Below the pieces are notes generated by a model. That model was not told the origin of the DNA and ran no database searches. It saw only the letters and a program-made list of their open reading frames with translations. Of a DNA stretch of 11,232 nucleotides, positions 1-7,323 are shown piece by piece. Position 1 is the first letter of the stretch. Each line of letters begins with the position of its first letter. The DNA is from Rhizopus sp. PT2906 (taxonomy: Eukaryota; Mucoromycota; Mucoromycetes; Mucorales; Rhizopodaceae): the NCBI GenBank assembly GCA_025529335.1, contig JAMYHX010000816.1:1-11232 (forward strand), given 5' to 3'. The translations under genes and the position numbers were made by a program.

Positions 1-44
1 GTTTTTATATAAATTTTTGTTGATTTTATGTGTTTTTTTATTTA

Positions 45-46
<2 letters not shown>

Positions 47-92
<46 letters not shown>
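47..92. repeat. Poly(A) homopolymer, 46 bp
   Basis: An uninterrupted run of A from 47 to 92, followed directly by CAG. It lies in what appears to be the end of an intron. Length is likely to be polymorphic and prone to sequencing error. Confidence 0.9.
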
Positions 93-93
<1 letters not shown>

Positions 94-95
94 AG

Positions 96-160
96 GAAAA
101 GATGGTCGCCTTGTAAAAGAAGATAGAGCCAAATACTTTCAGAAGCAAAGTCGATTTTAA
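96..160 (+). CDS. Last exon of an upstream gene (3' fragment)
   Basis: A short open stretch follows a CAG acceptor at 93-95 and ends at TAA 158-160. It reads in one frame as (G)KDGRLVKEDRAKYFQKQ followed by SRF, a charged C-terminal tail. The rest of the gene lies before the window, so the protein cannot be identified. The frame is chosen because the other two give little; the first residue depends on the last base of the missing exon. An AATAAA at 299-304 is a plausible poly(A) signal for this gene. The odd point is the acceptor context: 46 consecutive A where a pyrimidine tract is expected. It could instead be a chance open stretch; it is only 21 codons. Confidence 0.4.
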
Positions 161-298
161 ATCAGCTAGTCAAACATTACAATTTGTCTTTTGAAGAATC
201 CAAACAAAAAAAAAAAGGTGATTGTTTTGAAAAATGCCTTTCATAAAGACTTTGTAAAGATCAGCCTTCTCTCTTCCCCTTCATTTACGATAAACATA

Positions 299-304
299 AA
301 TAAA
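299..304 (+). terminator. Candidate poly(A) signal AATAAA of the upstream gene
   Basis: A canonical hexamer about 140 bp after the TAA at 158-160, in AT-rich DNA with nothing coding between. Only the motif and its position support it. Confidence 0.35.
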
Positions 305-461
305 AATTAAAAAAAAAAAAGTTACATGTGTGTAATGATAAAAATAAAAAAGCTCCTCAAGGGTTCAATTAATGTAAATTATATAAAGAAGTTGTCTATA
401 AAAATTAAGTTTCAGCAAAAGAAGCCATATGAAAGTGTGTTTAGTGAGCATGAATTCCTGA

Positions 462-842
462 AACACAATCGATCATTTCACCACTTTCAGCAATCAAGCA
501 CTGCTGAAGCTTGCAGAGTAACACAGCACATTGACAGAACAACGTGAATACCAGGGAAAGGAGGATGAACAAGATACCGTCATTGCGATCATCTACCTTA
601 TTAGACGATACGAGACTGCGAAAGGTCAAAGACTACTATGTCCCTTGTGAAGCCCATGCGATGAATTGTATACAGACAAGACTCTTATTAATATATCTAG
701 AGGCGTCATTGTGATAGGTACGAGAACGGATAAATCGCCAATATTAATATGCCTTACGATATTTATAGCATATGGAAACCATTGCTTCATCTGTTATGAC
801 CCATTTGAGGGGTGTAAAGCGCATACCCTGACCTTTCCCTGA
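462..842 (+). pseudogene. Decayed protein-coding stretch, family uncertain
   Basis: One frame (starts divisible by 3) stays protein-like for about 127 codons but is cut by TAA at 519-521 and TGA at 648-650, ending at TGA 840-842. Readable blocks include NQALLKLAE, then LTEQREYQGKEDEQDTVIAI, YLIRRYETAKGQRLLCPL, SPCDELYTDKTLINIS and NHCFICYDPFEG. Composition is richer in G and C than the flanks. QG(7 residues)TVIAI followed by KGQRLLCP and CDEL faintly recalls the P-loop region of superfamily 1 helicases (QGPPGTGKT, then CAPSNAA-DEL), but the lysine and glycines of the loop are gone, so this is only a hint. No start codon or splice structure restores it. A chance open frame is the alternative. 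Confidence 0.35.
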
Positions 843-1301
843 TGCCTGCGTCTACATTTGTCAAAGTAAGGTTTTTATTTTTTCATGGATTTACAGGGTT
901 TCGGAACGCGTCTATCATTTGCTATTACCATTTTTGATGTTGCTAATCTTTTGATTTCACACAACTTGCTTCATTTTTTTATACAAGACTGCTACTTTAT
1001 AGCAAATAGAGTATATAGCGACTATTACAAATAGTGTTTATCTAGTCTTTACTAGCAAAAAGTCAAAGGAGAAAGAAAAGGATTTGGCAGAGTAACACAG
1101 ATGGTGTGTAACTAAGACTAGGAAATAAGTCCAAAGACGCGTAATATAAACAAAGAGCAATCCTATTAAAGTATAAATACAAGCCATAACCTGAATGAAT
1201 ATAAAAATTATAAAAGCCATGAAACACTTTAGAAATAAATAAAAGTGTGAGTGTAAACGTTATTTACTGAAAATAATAACTTCATACAACTAAGAAAAGA
1301 G

Positions 1302-1309
1302 TATAAAAG
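1302..1309 (+). promoter_or_regulatory. TATA box with CT-rich leader before the 1383 decayed gene
   Basis: TATAAAAG is followed at about 1324-1372 by a pyrimidine-rich tract (CTCTCTCCC, then runs of T and CTTT). This is the same arrangement as upstream of the intact genes in this window. An 8-bp inverted repeat (GGAGAGAG at 1309-1316 with CTCTCTCC at 1324-1331, 7-nt loop) overlaps the end of the box. Confidence 0.4.
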
Positions 1310-1382
1310 GAGAGAGAAATCTGCTCTCTCCCTTTTTTCTCACTTTTTATTTTCTTTCTTTTACTCTCTTTGATCAAGGTAG

Positions 1383-1868
1383 GTTTTTATAAAACTTACT
1401 CAGCAAGGCGATGATTGTGTGTTCAAGGATTTCTATGCGACCTCTTTCTATGATGCTCAACACGTATCCTGGACTGACAACGGTCGTTCGTTTCATCACT
1501 CAACTGGAAGCTTTCAGGCAGCCCAAAGGAGAGTAATGGGACATTCGATTGGAATCTTTGCAGGGGGCTAGCTATCTGATATCGCAACTATGACAGATTG
1601 TTGATGATGCTTCCTGCTGTCTGACTGGCACAAAGGGGTACATAAACTAGTTGACAATTGACAAGGCTCAGCTAACGCATACCCCAACGGTACGTCTGCT
1701 ACTGTGGGTTTTTGCAAAACTGCTTGGTATTTGATGGTCTGATGGCTTTTATGGGTGCCTAGTCCCTTGTTCTAACGGTCAATGGCCGACCTGAAGAATA
1801 TCGTCATAGCTGTGATCAGAACCTTCAGAAATCTTTTAGTATCGTTGCTGACCTTTTTTTTTTCTCTC
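1383..1868 (+). pseudogene. Decayed protein-coding stretch with six in-frame stops, family unknown
   Basis: One frame reads as protein over about 160 codons: QQGDDCVFKDFYATSFYDAQ, HVSWTDNGRSFHHSTGSFQA, AQRRVMGHSIGIFAGG, later LSDIATMTDC and SANAYPNGTSATVGFCKTAW. It is interrupted by TAG 1569, TGA 1602, TGA 1605, TGA 1659, TGA 1740 and TAA 1773. All of these could come from one C-to-T change in CAG, CGA or CAA, which fits point-mutation decay, not frameshifts. The Ser/Asn/Gly/aromatic-rich composition recalls secreted fungal proteins, but I do not recognise the family. A second frame has ATG at 1410 and runs about 41 codons; it looks less natural. Confidence 0.4.
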
Positions 1869-2246
1869 TAAACTGTATAATTGCTTATATAAAGCTCATA
1901 GAGTGGTAGGGCATAAATAAGGTTATTGCTAAAAGCTCACTTTATATATTATATGACACTTTGAGCTGTAGCATTCAAGTAAAAATTGAATTATATAATA
2001 CATTTCGTTTGAACAGCCTTCAGTTTCCTTTCAAAAGAGCATTTTGCAGTTTTGAGGTATTACCGTTTTAGATTTTATAGTGCCCTTTTGCAGCGTCTCT
2101 AGTATTACTCTTTGTTAGAGGTTCACTATTGCATACAATAGAATACATGTCGAACGAATTATTAGATTTTTTGGACAAGTTATTAAGATATGATCATCAA
2201 TAATGATTGATTATAAAGGAAGCAATGAATCATATCCTTATTTTGG
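1869..2246. other. Intergenic region upstream of the HECT_2 gene
   Basis: AT-rich sequence with no open frame of note. It contains a loose inverted repeat (GATATGAT near 2188 and ATCATATC near 2230) enclosing a second short one (ATCAAT/ATTGAT near 2198-2213). Either could be a binding site or chance in AT-rich DNA. Confidence 0.4.
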
Positions 2247-2254
2247 TATATAAA
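2247..2254 (+). promoter_or_regulatory. TATA-like box of the HECT_2 gene
   Basis: TATATAAA lies 157 bp before the start codon and is followed by pyrimidine-rich leader (CTCTTTTTTCC, CCCTTTCTTTC), the usual fungal core-promoter layout. Inferred from motif and position only. Confidence 0.4.
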
Positions 2255-2358
2255 CCATCTCTTTTTTCCTCTACTACTAAAGACCCTTTCTTTCAGACAT
2301 TTCAAGCAAACAGAACGCCATTAGAAAAAGGTGTGTAACTGTGGCTGCGATTTCCTCT

Positions 2359-2406
2359 ATGAAAAAAAAAAAAATATTTTCTCTCTTTTACTCGTTTCAA
2401 ATATAA
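2359..2406 (+). promoter_or_regulatory. Upstream ORF in the leader of the HECT_2 gene
   Basis: ATG at 2359 opens a 15-codon frame (Met, four Lys from a 13-A run, then IFSLFYSFQI) ending at TAA 2404-2406, four bases before the main ATG at 2411. It lies downstream of the TATA-like box, so most transcripts should carry it. Such short upstream frames commonly lower or condition translation of the main frame; here that is inferred. Confidence 0.4.
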
Positions 2407-2410
2407 AAAA

Positions 2411-3942
2411 ATGATTTCGTTCTATGCTGAAGAGCTTAGCAATATCAATATAGTACGCGCAACTATATTAGCTGAACCTGGATATGACGTAGCCAAGCAA
2501 CTTCAAGTGGTCGATAATCAACTCATACTGGATTCAGAAACAAAAATAGATTTATCAACAGTTGATCTATCCATCTCGTCACAAGACTGGATTGTATCTC
2601 GTGTTGATCAACCGACTGATGGTCTTGTTCCTTGGGAAGTAAAACTCTCGCAATGTCGACAAGCTCAACAGCCAAGATCGCAGCAAACAGAAGTCAAAGA
2701 GTGGTGGAGCACATCAGTCCTAAGAGAATTGAGCGAGTTTAAATGCAAAGTATGCGCCCAATCTCTCTTTTTGAAAGATAAAGAATACAAATTGAAAGAT
2801 TTACCTTCAGAACATTGGTATGAGTTGGTTGAATGTTGGATATGTCATGAAACCAAACCAGAAGAACACCAGGCACGTATGAGACCCATCCTTGCTCGAC
2901 CCACTGTTTTATTGGTCGGATCGACTTATTTCTTACTTCATCCTGACGATATGATTGCCAATTCAATACAAATGGACAAGGTGGTTGCTGATCGTTTAAA
3001 TGTAAGTACATATAAAACAAAGGATTTCAAGAAGGTAGGCGATGCTATAGACATCATCGTTCTTGCCGATACAAAAATCCAAGATAAATTACATGACAAT
3101 TATAAACAGTTTGTTGGAATGAAAAACAGACCAACGAACTACTACCGTGTCATACAATTCTTTATTTATACATATCATTAACCTTCTTTTTTGGGAATAT
3201 TTTAGTGGGAACGCGGCACAATGACAAAATGGAGTGCTATCAACTGCAGTCATTGTCAACAGGCAGTGGGTGAAGGACAATATTGTATAGAAAGTAAACA
3301 ATGATAAGATAACACAAGAAATAGTAATCTAATATTTTATTAGATGATCAAATACAACTTTTAGCAGTAAAGCTCTTTAAATATAGTATCTCAATTCTAC
3401 CCAATCTGCAGGAGCAACCTGGTTTTATAGATTTCTTTGTGTCTGACTTGATCAGTACGGCTAAAATCCACGCAACACACAAGTTTTTAATCCAAGGTCG
3501 GCAAAGTACACGTCATTTTGCACTGGTAACCATTTCTTGTGTTTACCGAAATATGTGCAACGGCTAATGTATCTAATAGATTTGGTTATTCAATTGGGAT
3601 ACAAGTATTATTTATAACAACAACAAGGAGACATTGAAGAAAGAAAGAGGTAACTATTCAGCACTTTAAACATACCTCCTTACTAATATGATGCAAGTGA
3701 TAAAGATTACGTATTTAGACTGTACGAATGATAAAGATGAGAATGTAGCAAAAAGTATACAGTTATGGTCAAACGATAGATCCGCAGATCAATTGGTTTA
3801 TCCTGATGCTTATTGTAATCAGCTATTGGAATCACTCAAAGAATCTACACTTATTTTGCCATCCTTTATGAGACAAATGAATCACCCTGCAATGCCTTTT
3901 GTTCGAAATTTTTCGGTTGGCTTTATACCTCGTAGATCTTGA
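2411..3942 (+). CDS. UBE3D/Ipa1-like HECT_2 protein (E2-binding E3 ubiquitin ligase-like), five exons
   Basis: Members of this family (human UBE3D, yeast Ipa1) bind E2 ubiquitin-conjugating enzymes and support mRNA 3'-end processing. My exon model is 2411-~3148, 3206-3293, 3365-3525, 3580-3649, 3698-3942, giving about 433 residues; human UBE3D is about 390. Visible marks are CKVC at residues 112-115, LPSEHWYELVECWICHE at about 131-147 (the family's LPSE-W...W-CH block), LLVGSTYFLLHPDD, then NCSHCQQAVGEG in exon 2, VKLFKYSISIL and HKFLIQGRQSTRHFAL in exon 3, WLFNWD in exon 4, and ITYLDC plus LPSFMRQMNHPAMPFV in exon 5, which matches the family C-terminus. The last three introns are 71 (or 50), 54 and 48 bp with clean frames. 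The first donor is uncertain: phase-0 candidates are at 3002 (GTAAGT), 3035, 3113 and 3149, all joining the acceptor at 3205. Start chosen as first in-frame ATG. Confidence 0.85.
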
Positions 3943-4069
3943 ATCCTTGAGGTAAGTAAAGGGTTTTAACTTGCAAAAAAAAATATATATATATTTGTAT
4001 ATCCTTGCTTAAATTTATGCATTCTGCCTCTCTCATTTTTTTTTCTCTTTTTTTTTTTAATAACAATAA
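3943..4069 (+). promoter_or_regulatory. Compact intergenic promoter/leader of the F-box gene
   Basis: Within 127 bp lie a TATA-like alternating stretch (3983-3995) and a strong pyrimidine tract (about 4026-4058, mostly T with CT), then AATAACAATAA directly before ATG. This resembles the other leaders in the window. GAGGTAAGTAAAG near 3949-3961 is donor-like, but no matching exon follows. Confidence 0.45.
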
Positions 4070-4070
4070 A
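4065..4070 (+). terminator. AATAAA overlapping the F-box start codon; possible poly(A) signal of the HECT_2 gene
   Basis: It is the only AATAAA between the HECT_2 stop (3942) and the next ATG (4070), and its final A is the A of that ATG. If used, the upstream transcript would end inside the F-box coding region. Confidence 0.25.
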
Positions 4071-4900
4071 TGGAACGATTACCATTCGAAGTGAATGAAA
4101 ATATACTAAGTAGACTCGACAAAAAAGACTTGTGCTCCTTTGCACTTGTAAACTCATATTGGAGATTTGTATCATATCAAGTGCTTTACAAGTATCCCAA
4201 AGTGCTGACCAAGGAGCAATTATACAAATTTTCTACAATTACTGCATATGCCCAATCCTTTGTACGAGTGTTGGATCTTACACCTGTACATCAATATATC
4301 ACTGACAGGTTATTTCAAGAATCATTACAACACTTGGACCATCTCAGACAGATTCACCTTGATCAATGCACTCATCTGTCTCCTTTTGTGATTCATTCAC
4401 TTATCCAAAAGAATCTAATGACAATAGATTCATTATCATTAGCTGATTGTAAACTATCCAAGGACATCTTGACCCTTATTGGTAAAGCATGTCAGTATAG
4501 ACTCACTAGTTTAGATTTGAGCAACACCATGATTCAACCATGCTTATCCATTGACAGTTCACATCATCTCGAAGACATGCTTAGACTCTCTTCGTCACGG
4601 CTTCTCCATCTTGATCTTTCTTACTGTACCTGGGTTGATAGTCTTACTGTCAAGAACATTGCTCGTGGTCTGCCTAAACTACAACGCATTATACTTCAAT
4701 GGTGTAGTCAGATCAGAGAGGATGCAATCTTGGATATGGTTCAACAGCTTATTAACCTCACTACCATTGATGTCAGAAATATCGAAACCTTTGGAACGAC
4801 TGAACAAATTGAACACTTGATGAGTAAAGGAAGCTCTTTGAAAAAGGTCATGTTTACTTATAAACGATCTTGTGTTGTGCGGTGTCCTTCTTATGAATAA
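4070..4900 (+). CDS. F-box / leucine-rich repeat protein
   Basis: A single-exon 276-residue protein. The F-box is at about residues 3-45: LPFEVNENILSRLDKKDLCS followed by FALVNSYWRFVSYQVLYKYP, the usual LP-E-L--IL--L----L---A-V---W pattern. Degenerate AMN1-type leucine-rich repeats follow: LRQIHLDQCTHLSP (about 92-105), IDSLSLADCKLS (119-130), LTSLDLSNTMI (145-155), LLHLDLSYCTWVDSLTVKNI (178-197) and LQRIILQWCSQI (204-215). Proteins of this build are usually substrate adaptors of SCF (Skp1-cullin-F-box) ubiquitin ligases: the F-box binds Skp1 and the repeats choose the target. The target cannot be read from sequence. The start is the first ATG after a CT-rich leader; no introns are needed. 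The closest named family would be Amn1-like or FBXL-like, but I would not assign an orthologue. Confidence 0.85.
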   Translation: MERLPFEVNENILSRLDKKDLCSFALVNSYWRFVSYQVLYKYPKVLTKEQLYKFSTITAYAQSFVRVLDLTPVHQYITDRLFQESLQHLDHLRQIHLDQCTHLSPFVIHSLIQKNLMTIDSLSLADCKLSKDILTLIGKACQYRLTSLDLSNTMIQPCLSIDSSHHLEDMLRLSSSRLLHLDLSYCTWVDSLTVKNIARGLPKLQRIILQWCSQIREDAILDMVQQLINLTTIDVRNIETFGTTEQIEHLMSKGSSLKKVMFTYKRSCVVRCPSYE

Positions 4901-4908
4901 CTTTTATT

Positions 4909-4914
4909 AATAAA
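4909..4914 (+). terminator. Candidate poly(A) signal AATAAA of the F-box gene
   Basis: The hexamer begins nine bases after the stop codon, in AT-rich sequence. A short CATCC/GGATG inverted repeat with a T-rich loop follows at 5014-5030; I attach no function to it. Confidence 0.4.
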
Positions 4915-5285
4915 CAAGAGCCTTTATTGAAATTATACCGAGGTTTACACTCTGAATGCAATAGAGAGTAACATGTCTTTGGCCTATGATCACAAAAGCC
5001 AAACCTTTAAGGTCATCCTTTTTTGGGATGCATAAACGCTCTTTGTTTATTCAACTTCAAAATGGGTTGTTCTTGTGACAAAAAAAAAAAGGCTTTATGA
5101 AAAGTCATTTGGTTGCTTATTTTCTCTTCTTTTGAATATGTGTATACACTATTTAATCATCCTGCTGTCATGGTTATATTCAGCAAGCAATAAGGTTCGA
5201 TACCCTTAATACCAGATGTATAGGTATATAATAGTATGAACAAGGTTATTATTATTCATTTATCCATTTTTATATTAAAGGTAAA
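4915..5285. promoter_or_regulatory. Intergenic region; promoter of the YTP1-like gene
   Basis: No open frame of note. A TATA-like TATATAATA at 5225-5233 lies about 55 bp before the first in-frame ATG of the next gene. A GGTTCGATACC at 5194-5204 looks like a tRNA B box but has no A box or foldable arms. The rest is AT-rich with an A10 run near 5081. Confidence 0.4.
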
Positions 5286-6872
5286 ATGCCACACATCTTT
5301 TTTTTTTATTATTTCTATTTCTTTCTTTATATTTTATTAAATATGTCAGAACATGACCATGGCAGTGGAATGGGACATAGTCATAATCTCGATCCTTCAC
5401 TGTTTGATGAGAGTGCAGCAACAAATGAACCTATTGGTTTAATCATGACACTTCATATTGCATTTATGGTGACATGTAACAAAAAAAGAACCATTGAGTT
5501 TCAGAAACTTTGATTAATCATATAAAAAAGCGTTTGGCATATTATACCCTTTAGGCATGGTCTTGGGATTAGCCAAAAATAAATGGCATGTACCAACACA
5601 GGTTCTAGCATCGACTTTATTCGTCATTGGTTATTTTCTAGCTCATGCACACAATGGCAGAAACTATGTAATAAAAAATACAACTGATAAGATAAAAAAA
5701 TTATTTTGGAAAAGAGCTCATCAGTATCTGTATAGGAACCACATATAGCTCATCGGTGGTTTGCTGATATCGTCATTTGGACAGTACTCATTCAGTTCGG
5801 ATTGGGTGTCTATCTAAAGCTTCATTTAGAGAAAAGCATTCATGGTAGGATACGACCTGCACTTGTCAAGGTTCATAAAGTCACTGGAGCAGCTATTCCA
5901 GTCATTGGTTATGTTCAGATCGTGCTTGGTGTGATAGCCTCGCTTGGTTTCTGTTATGGAGGTAAGGACATGAGTAAGATGACATGCTTTCTAAACATCT
6001 TTAGATCATACGGGTCAATGCTTGGCTCACTTCATCATGGGCTCATCTTTTGTTGGCTATGGTATCCTTCTATTGTTATCTTTGCGTGTAGGCGGGCCTT
6101 GGTTGTTACGTAGAGGACAGAGCCAAGAATGGTATGATAGCTGGGTCATTATGCTTTGGGGTATTGTCAACACTTTTACAGAACACAGATGGGGACAGCC
6201 TTGGAATCATGGAGACTATCAGCATACATCAATGGGCATCATCTGGTGGATTGCAGGATTGGTAGGCATCGTACTAAGTCGTAATGGAAAACGGTCTGTT
6301 ATACCTTCCGTGTTGATTATCTTGACTGCAGTTTCTTTCCAAGGGCATGCTCAGCATGTTGCCAACAGTGGTGCTATTCATTCATATTTTGGATATATGC
6401 TCATGGCTGGTGGGTTAAGCCGTATCATTGAAATTTGCTTTATCTGGAAAGAAGGACAATATGACACCATATCGCCCTGGCAATACCTTCCACCTCTAGT
6501 AAGCTTATAAATGTATTATATTCAACCTATATTCTAAATAATGAATAGACATTAATACTGTCTGGTCTATTGTTTATGGGATCAACAGAAGAACAACTCG
6601 GACTACTCGCATATATGGGTATAGATATAAGCTCTTATATGAACGTCTTGCTCTCATTTGGCTTTGTTATTTTCTTATTTGCCTTTTGTTTAATCTATCT
6701 TTGGGAAAAGTTGACACGTTATCCAAATCATAACAATGAGGGATACACAGAAGTAGATAGTGAAAACACAATCTTGGATGCTTCCAGTGCGTTTCTTGAA
6801 GATGATGACGATCAAGATGAAGATGCAGTGGAACTTAAGCCAACACATAGAAACAATAATCGTTATGAATAA
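5286..6872 (+). CDS. YTP1: YTP1-family multi-pass membrane protein, five exons
   Basis: YTP1 proteins are fungal integral membrane proteins of unknown function with a cytochrome b561-like feel. Exons: 5286-5475, 5531-5667, 5736-5961, 6005-6498, 6549-6872; introns 55, 68, 43 and 50 bp, phases 1, 0, 1, 0. Length is 456 residues from 5286, or 437 from the in-frame ATG at 5343. From the second Met, a His-rich start (HDHGSGMGHSH) precedes family blocks: LHIAFMVT joined to SFGILYPLGMVLGLAKNKWH, then IGYFLAHAHNGRNY, HRWFADIVIWTVLIQFGLGV, VKVHKVTGAAIPVIGYVQIV, and HTGQCLAHFIMGSSFVGYG. Conserved histidines in the membrane segments (LHIA, HAHNG, VHK, AHF) could bind heme as in b561, which is inference. 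About nine or ten hydrophobic segments are followed by an acidic tail (LEDDDDQDEDAVE). Residues from 5286 form a Phe/Tyr-rich hydrophobic run, a possible signal peptide that the family often has. Confidence 0.88.
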
Positions 6873-6873
6873 A
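6868..6873 (+). terminator. AATAAA overlapping the YTP1-like stop codon
   Basis: The hexamer includes the TAA stop (6870-6872). It may be the poly(A) signal, or only a by-product of the GAATAAA context; a second AT-rich stretch (TAATATTTTATTC) follows within 25 bp. Confidence 0.25.
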
Positions 6874-7323
6874 GTAATATTTTATTCAAAAAGGACGTCT
6901 GTTACTAATCGTCCGAAATATGTCTGATTAATTTCCGAAAAGGTACGACTTTATTAAATTATTATTATTGATGGGCAAAGCATGGCTTAAAGAGGAAAGG
7001 AAACTCAGAAAGTAAATGCATTAAAGTCAATATGTATCTTTTTTATTGATGAATTGTGTGTCTACCATAAATAATACCTTTATAAAAAAAAAGCGACCGT
7101 TGCTATTACGTCACATCATTGAGCGCCTTATTTGTGTTTGAGGTTGCAGAACAGAAAAGAAAAAAAAAATGTGTGTGTGTGTGTGTATGTGTCGCAGAAC
7201 CTTTTTTTTTTTTGCCTGCTTTGCAAAGACCTTTTTTTTTTTTTTTCCTCCTTATTTTTTTTTCTTTTCTTTTCTTTCTTTCATTAAACACAAAGTCATC
7301 TTTTTTGAGAACAAAACCTTCAA
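6874..7323 (+). promoter_or_regulatory. VAC8 promoter and leader region
   Basis: No supported gene. It holds TATAAAA at 7081-7087, a CRE/ATF-like TTACGTCA at 7106-7113, a TG microsatellite at about 7170-7192, and long T/CT tracts at 7202-7212, 7231-7246 and 7253-7281 that end about 40 bp before the VAC8 ATG. The tract nearest the ATG matches the leader style of the other genes, so transcription may start near it and not just below the distant TATAAAA. Confidence 0.45.
7170..7192. repeat. TG/GT dinucleotide microsatellite
   Basis: About eight TG units, then TATGTGT, directly after a nine-base A run. It lies upstream of the VAC8 start and is likely length-polymorphic. Confidence 0.85.

Noticed and set aside
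326..547. 73-codon frame from ATG 326
   Set aside because: The Lys/Ile-rich start reflects AT-rich DNA. Its later part overlaps the better protein-like frame at 462-842, and no family is recognised.
906..1142. Two ACGCGT (MluI cell-cycle-box-like) motifs at 906 and 1137
   Set aside because: They are 230 bp apart and not in front of an intact gene. A third copy at 10486 is also isolated, so no regulatory claim is made.
1038..1220. Minus-strand 60-residue hydrophobic frame (MAFIIFIFIQVMACIY...)
   Set aside because: No homologue recognised and no promoter-like layout on that strand. Hydrophobic frames are expected by chance in AT-rich DNA.
2739..3301. Minus-strand frames opposite the UBE3D-like gene
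   Set aside because: They are shadows of a well-supported + strand coding region.
4551..4820. Second + strand frame inside the F-box gene
   Set aside because: Overlaps a confident F-box/LRR frame and shows no domain of its own.
5194..5204. tRNA-like B box GGTTCGATACC
   Set aside because: The T stem does not pair well (two mismatches of five), there is no A box at the right distance and no acceptor stem.
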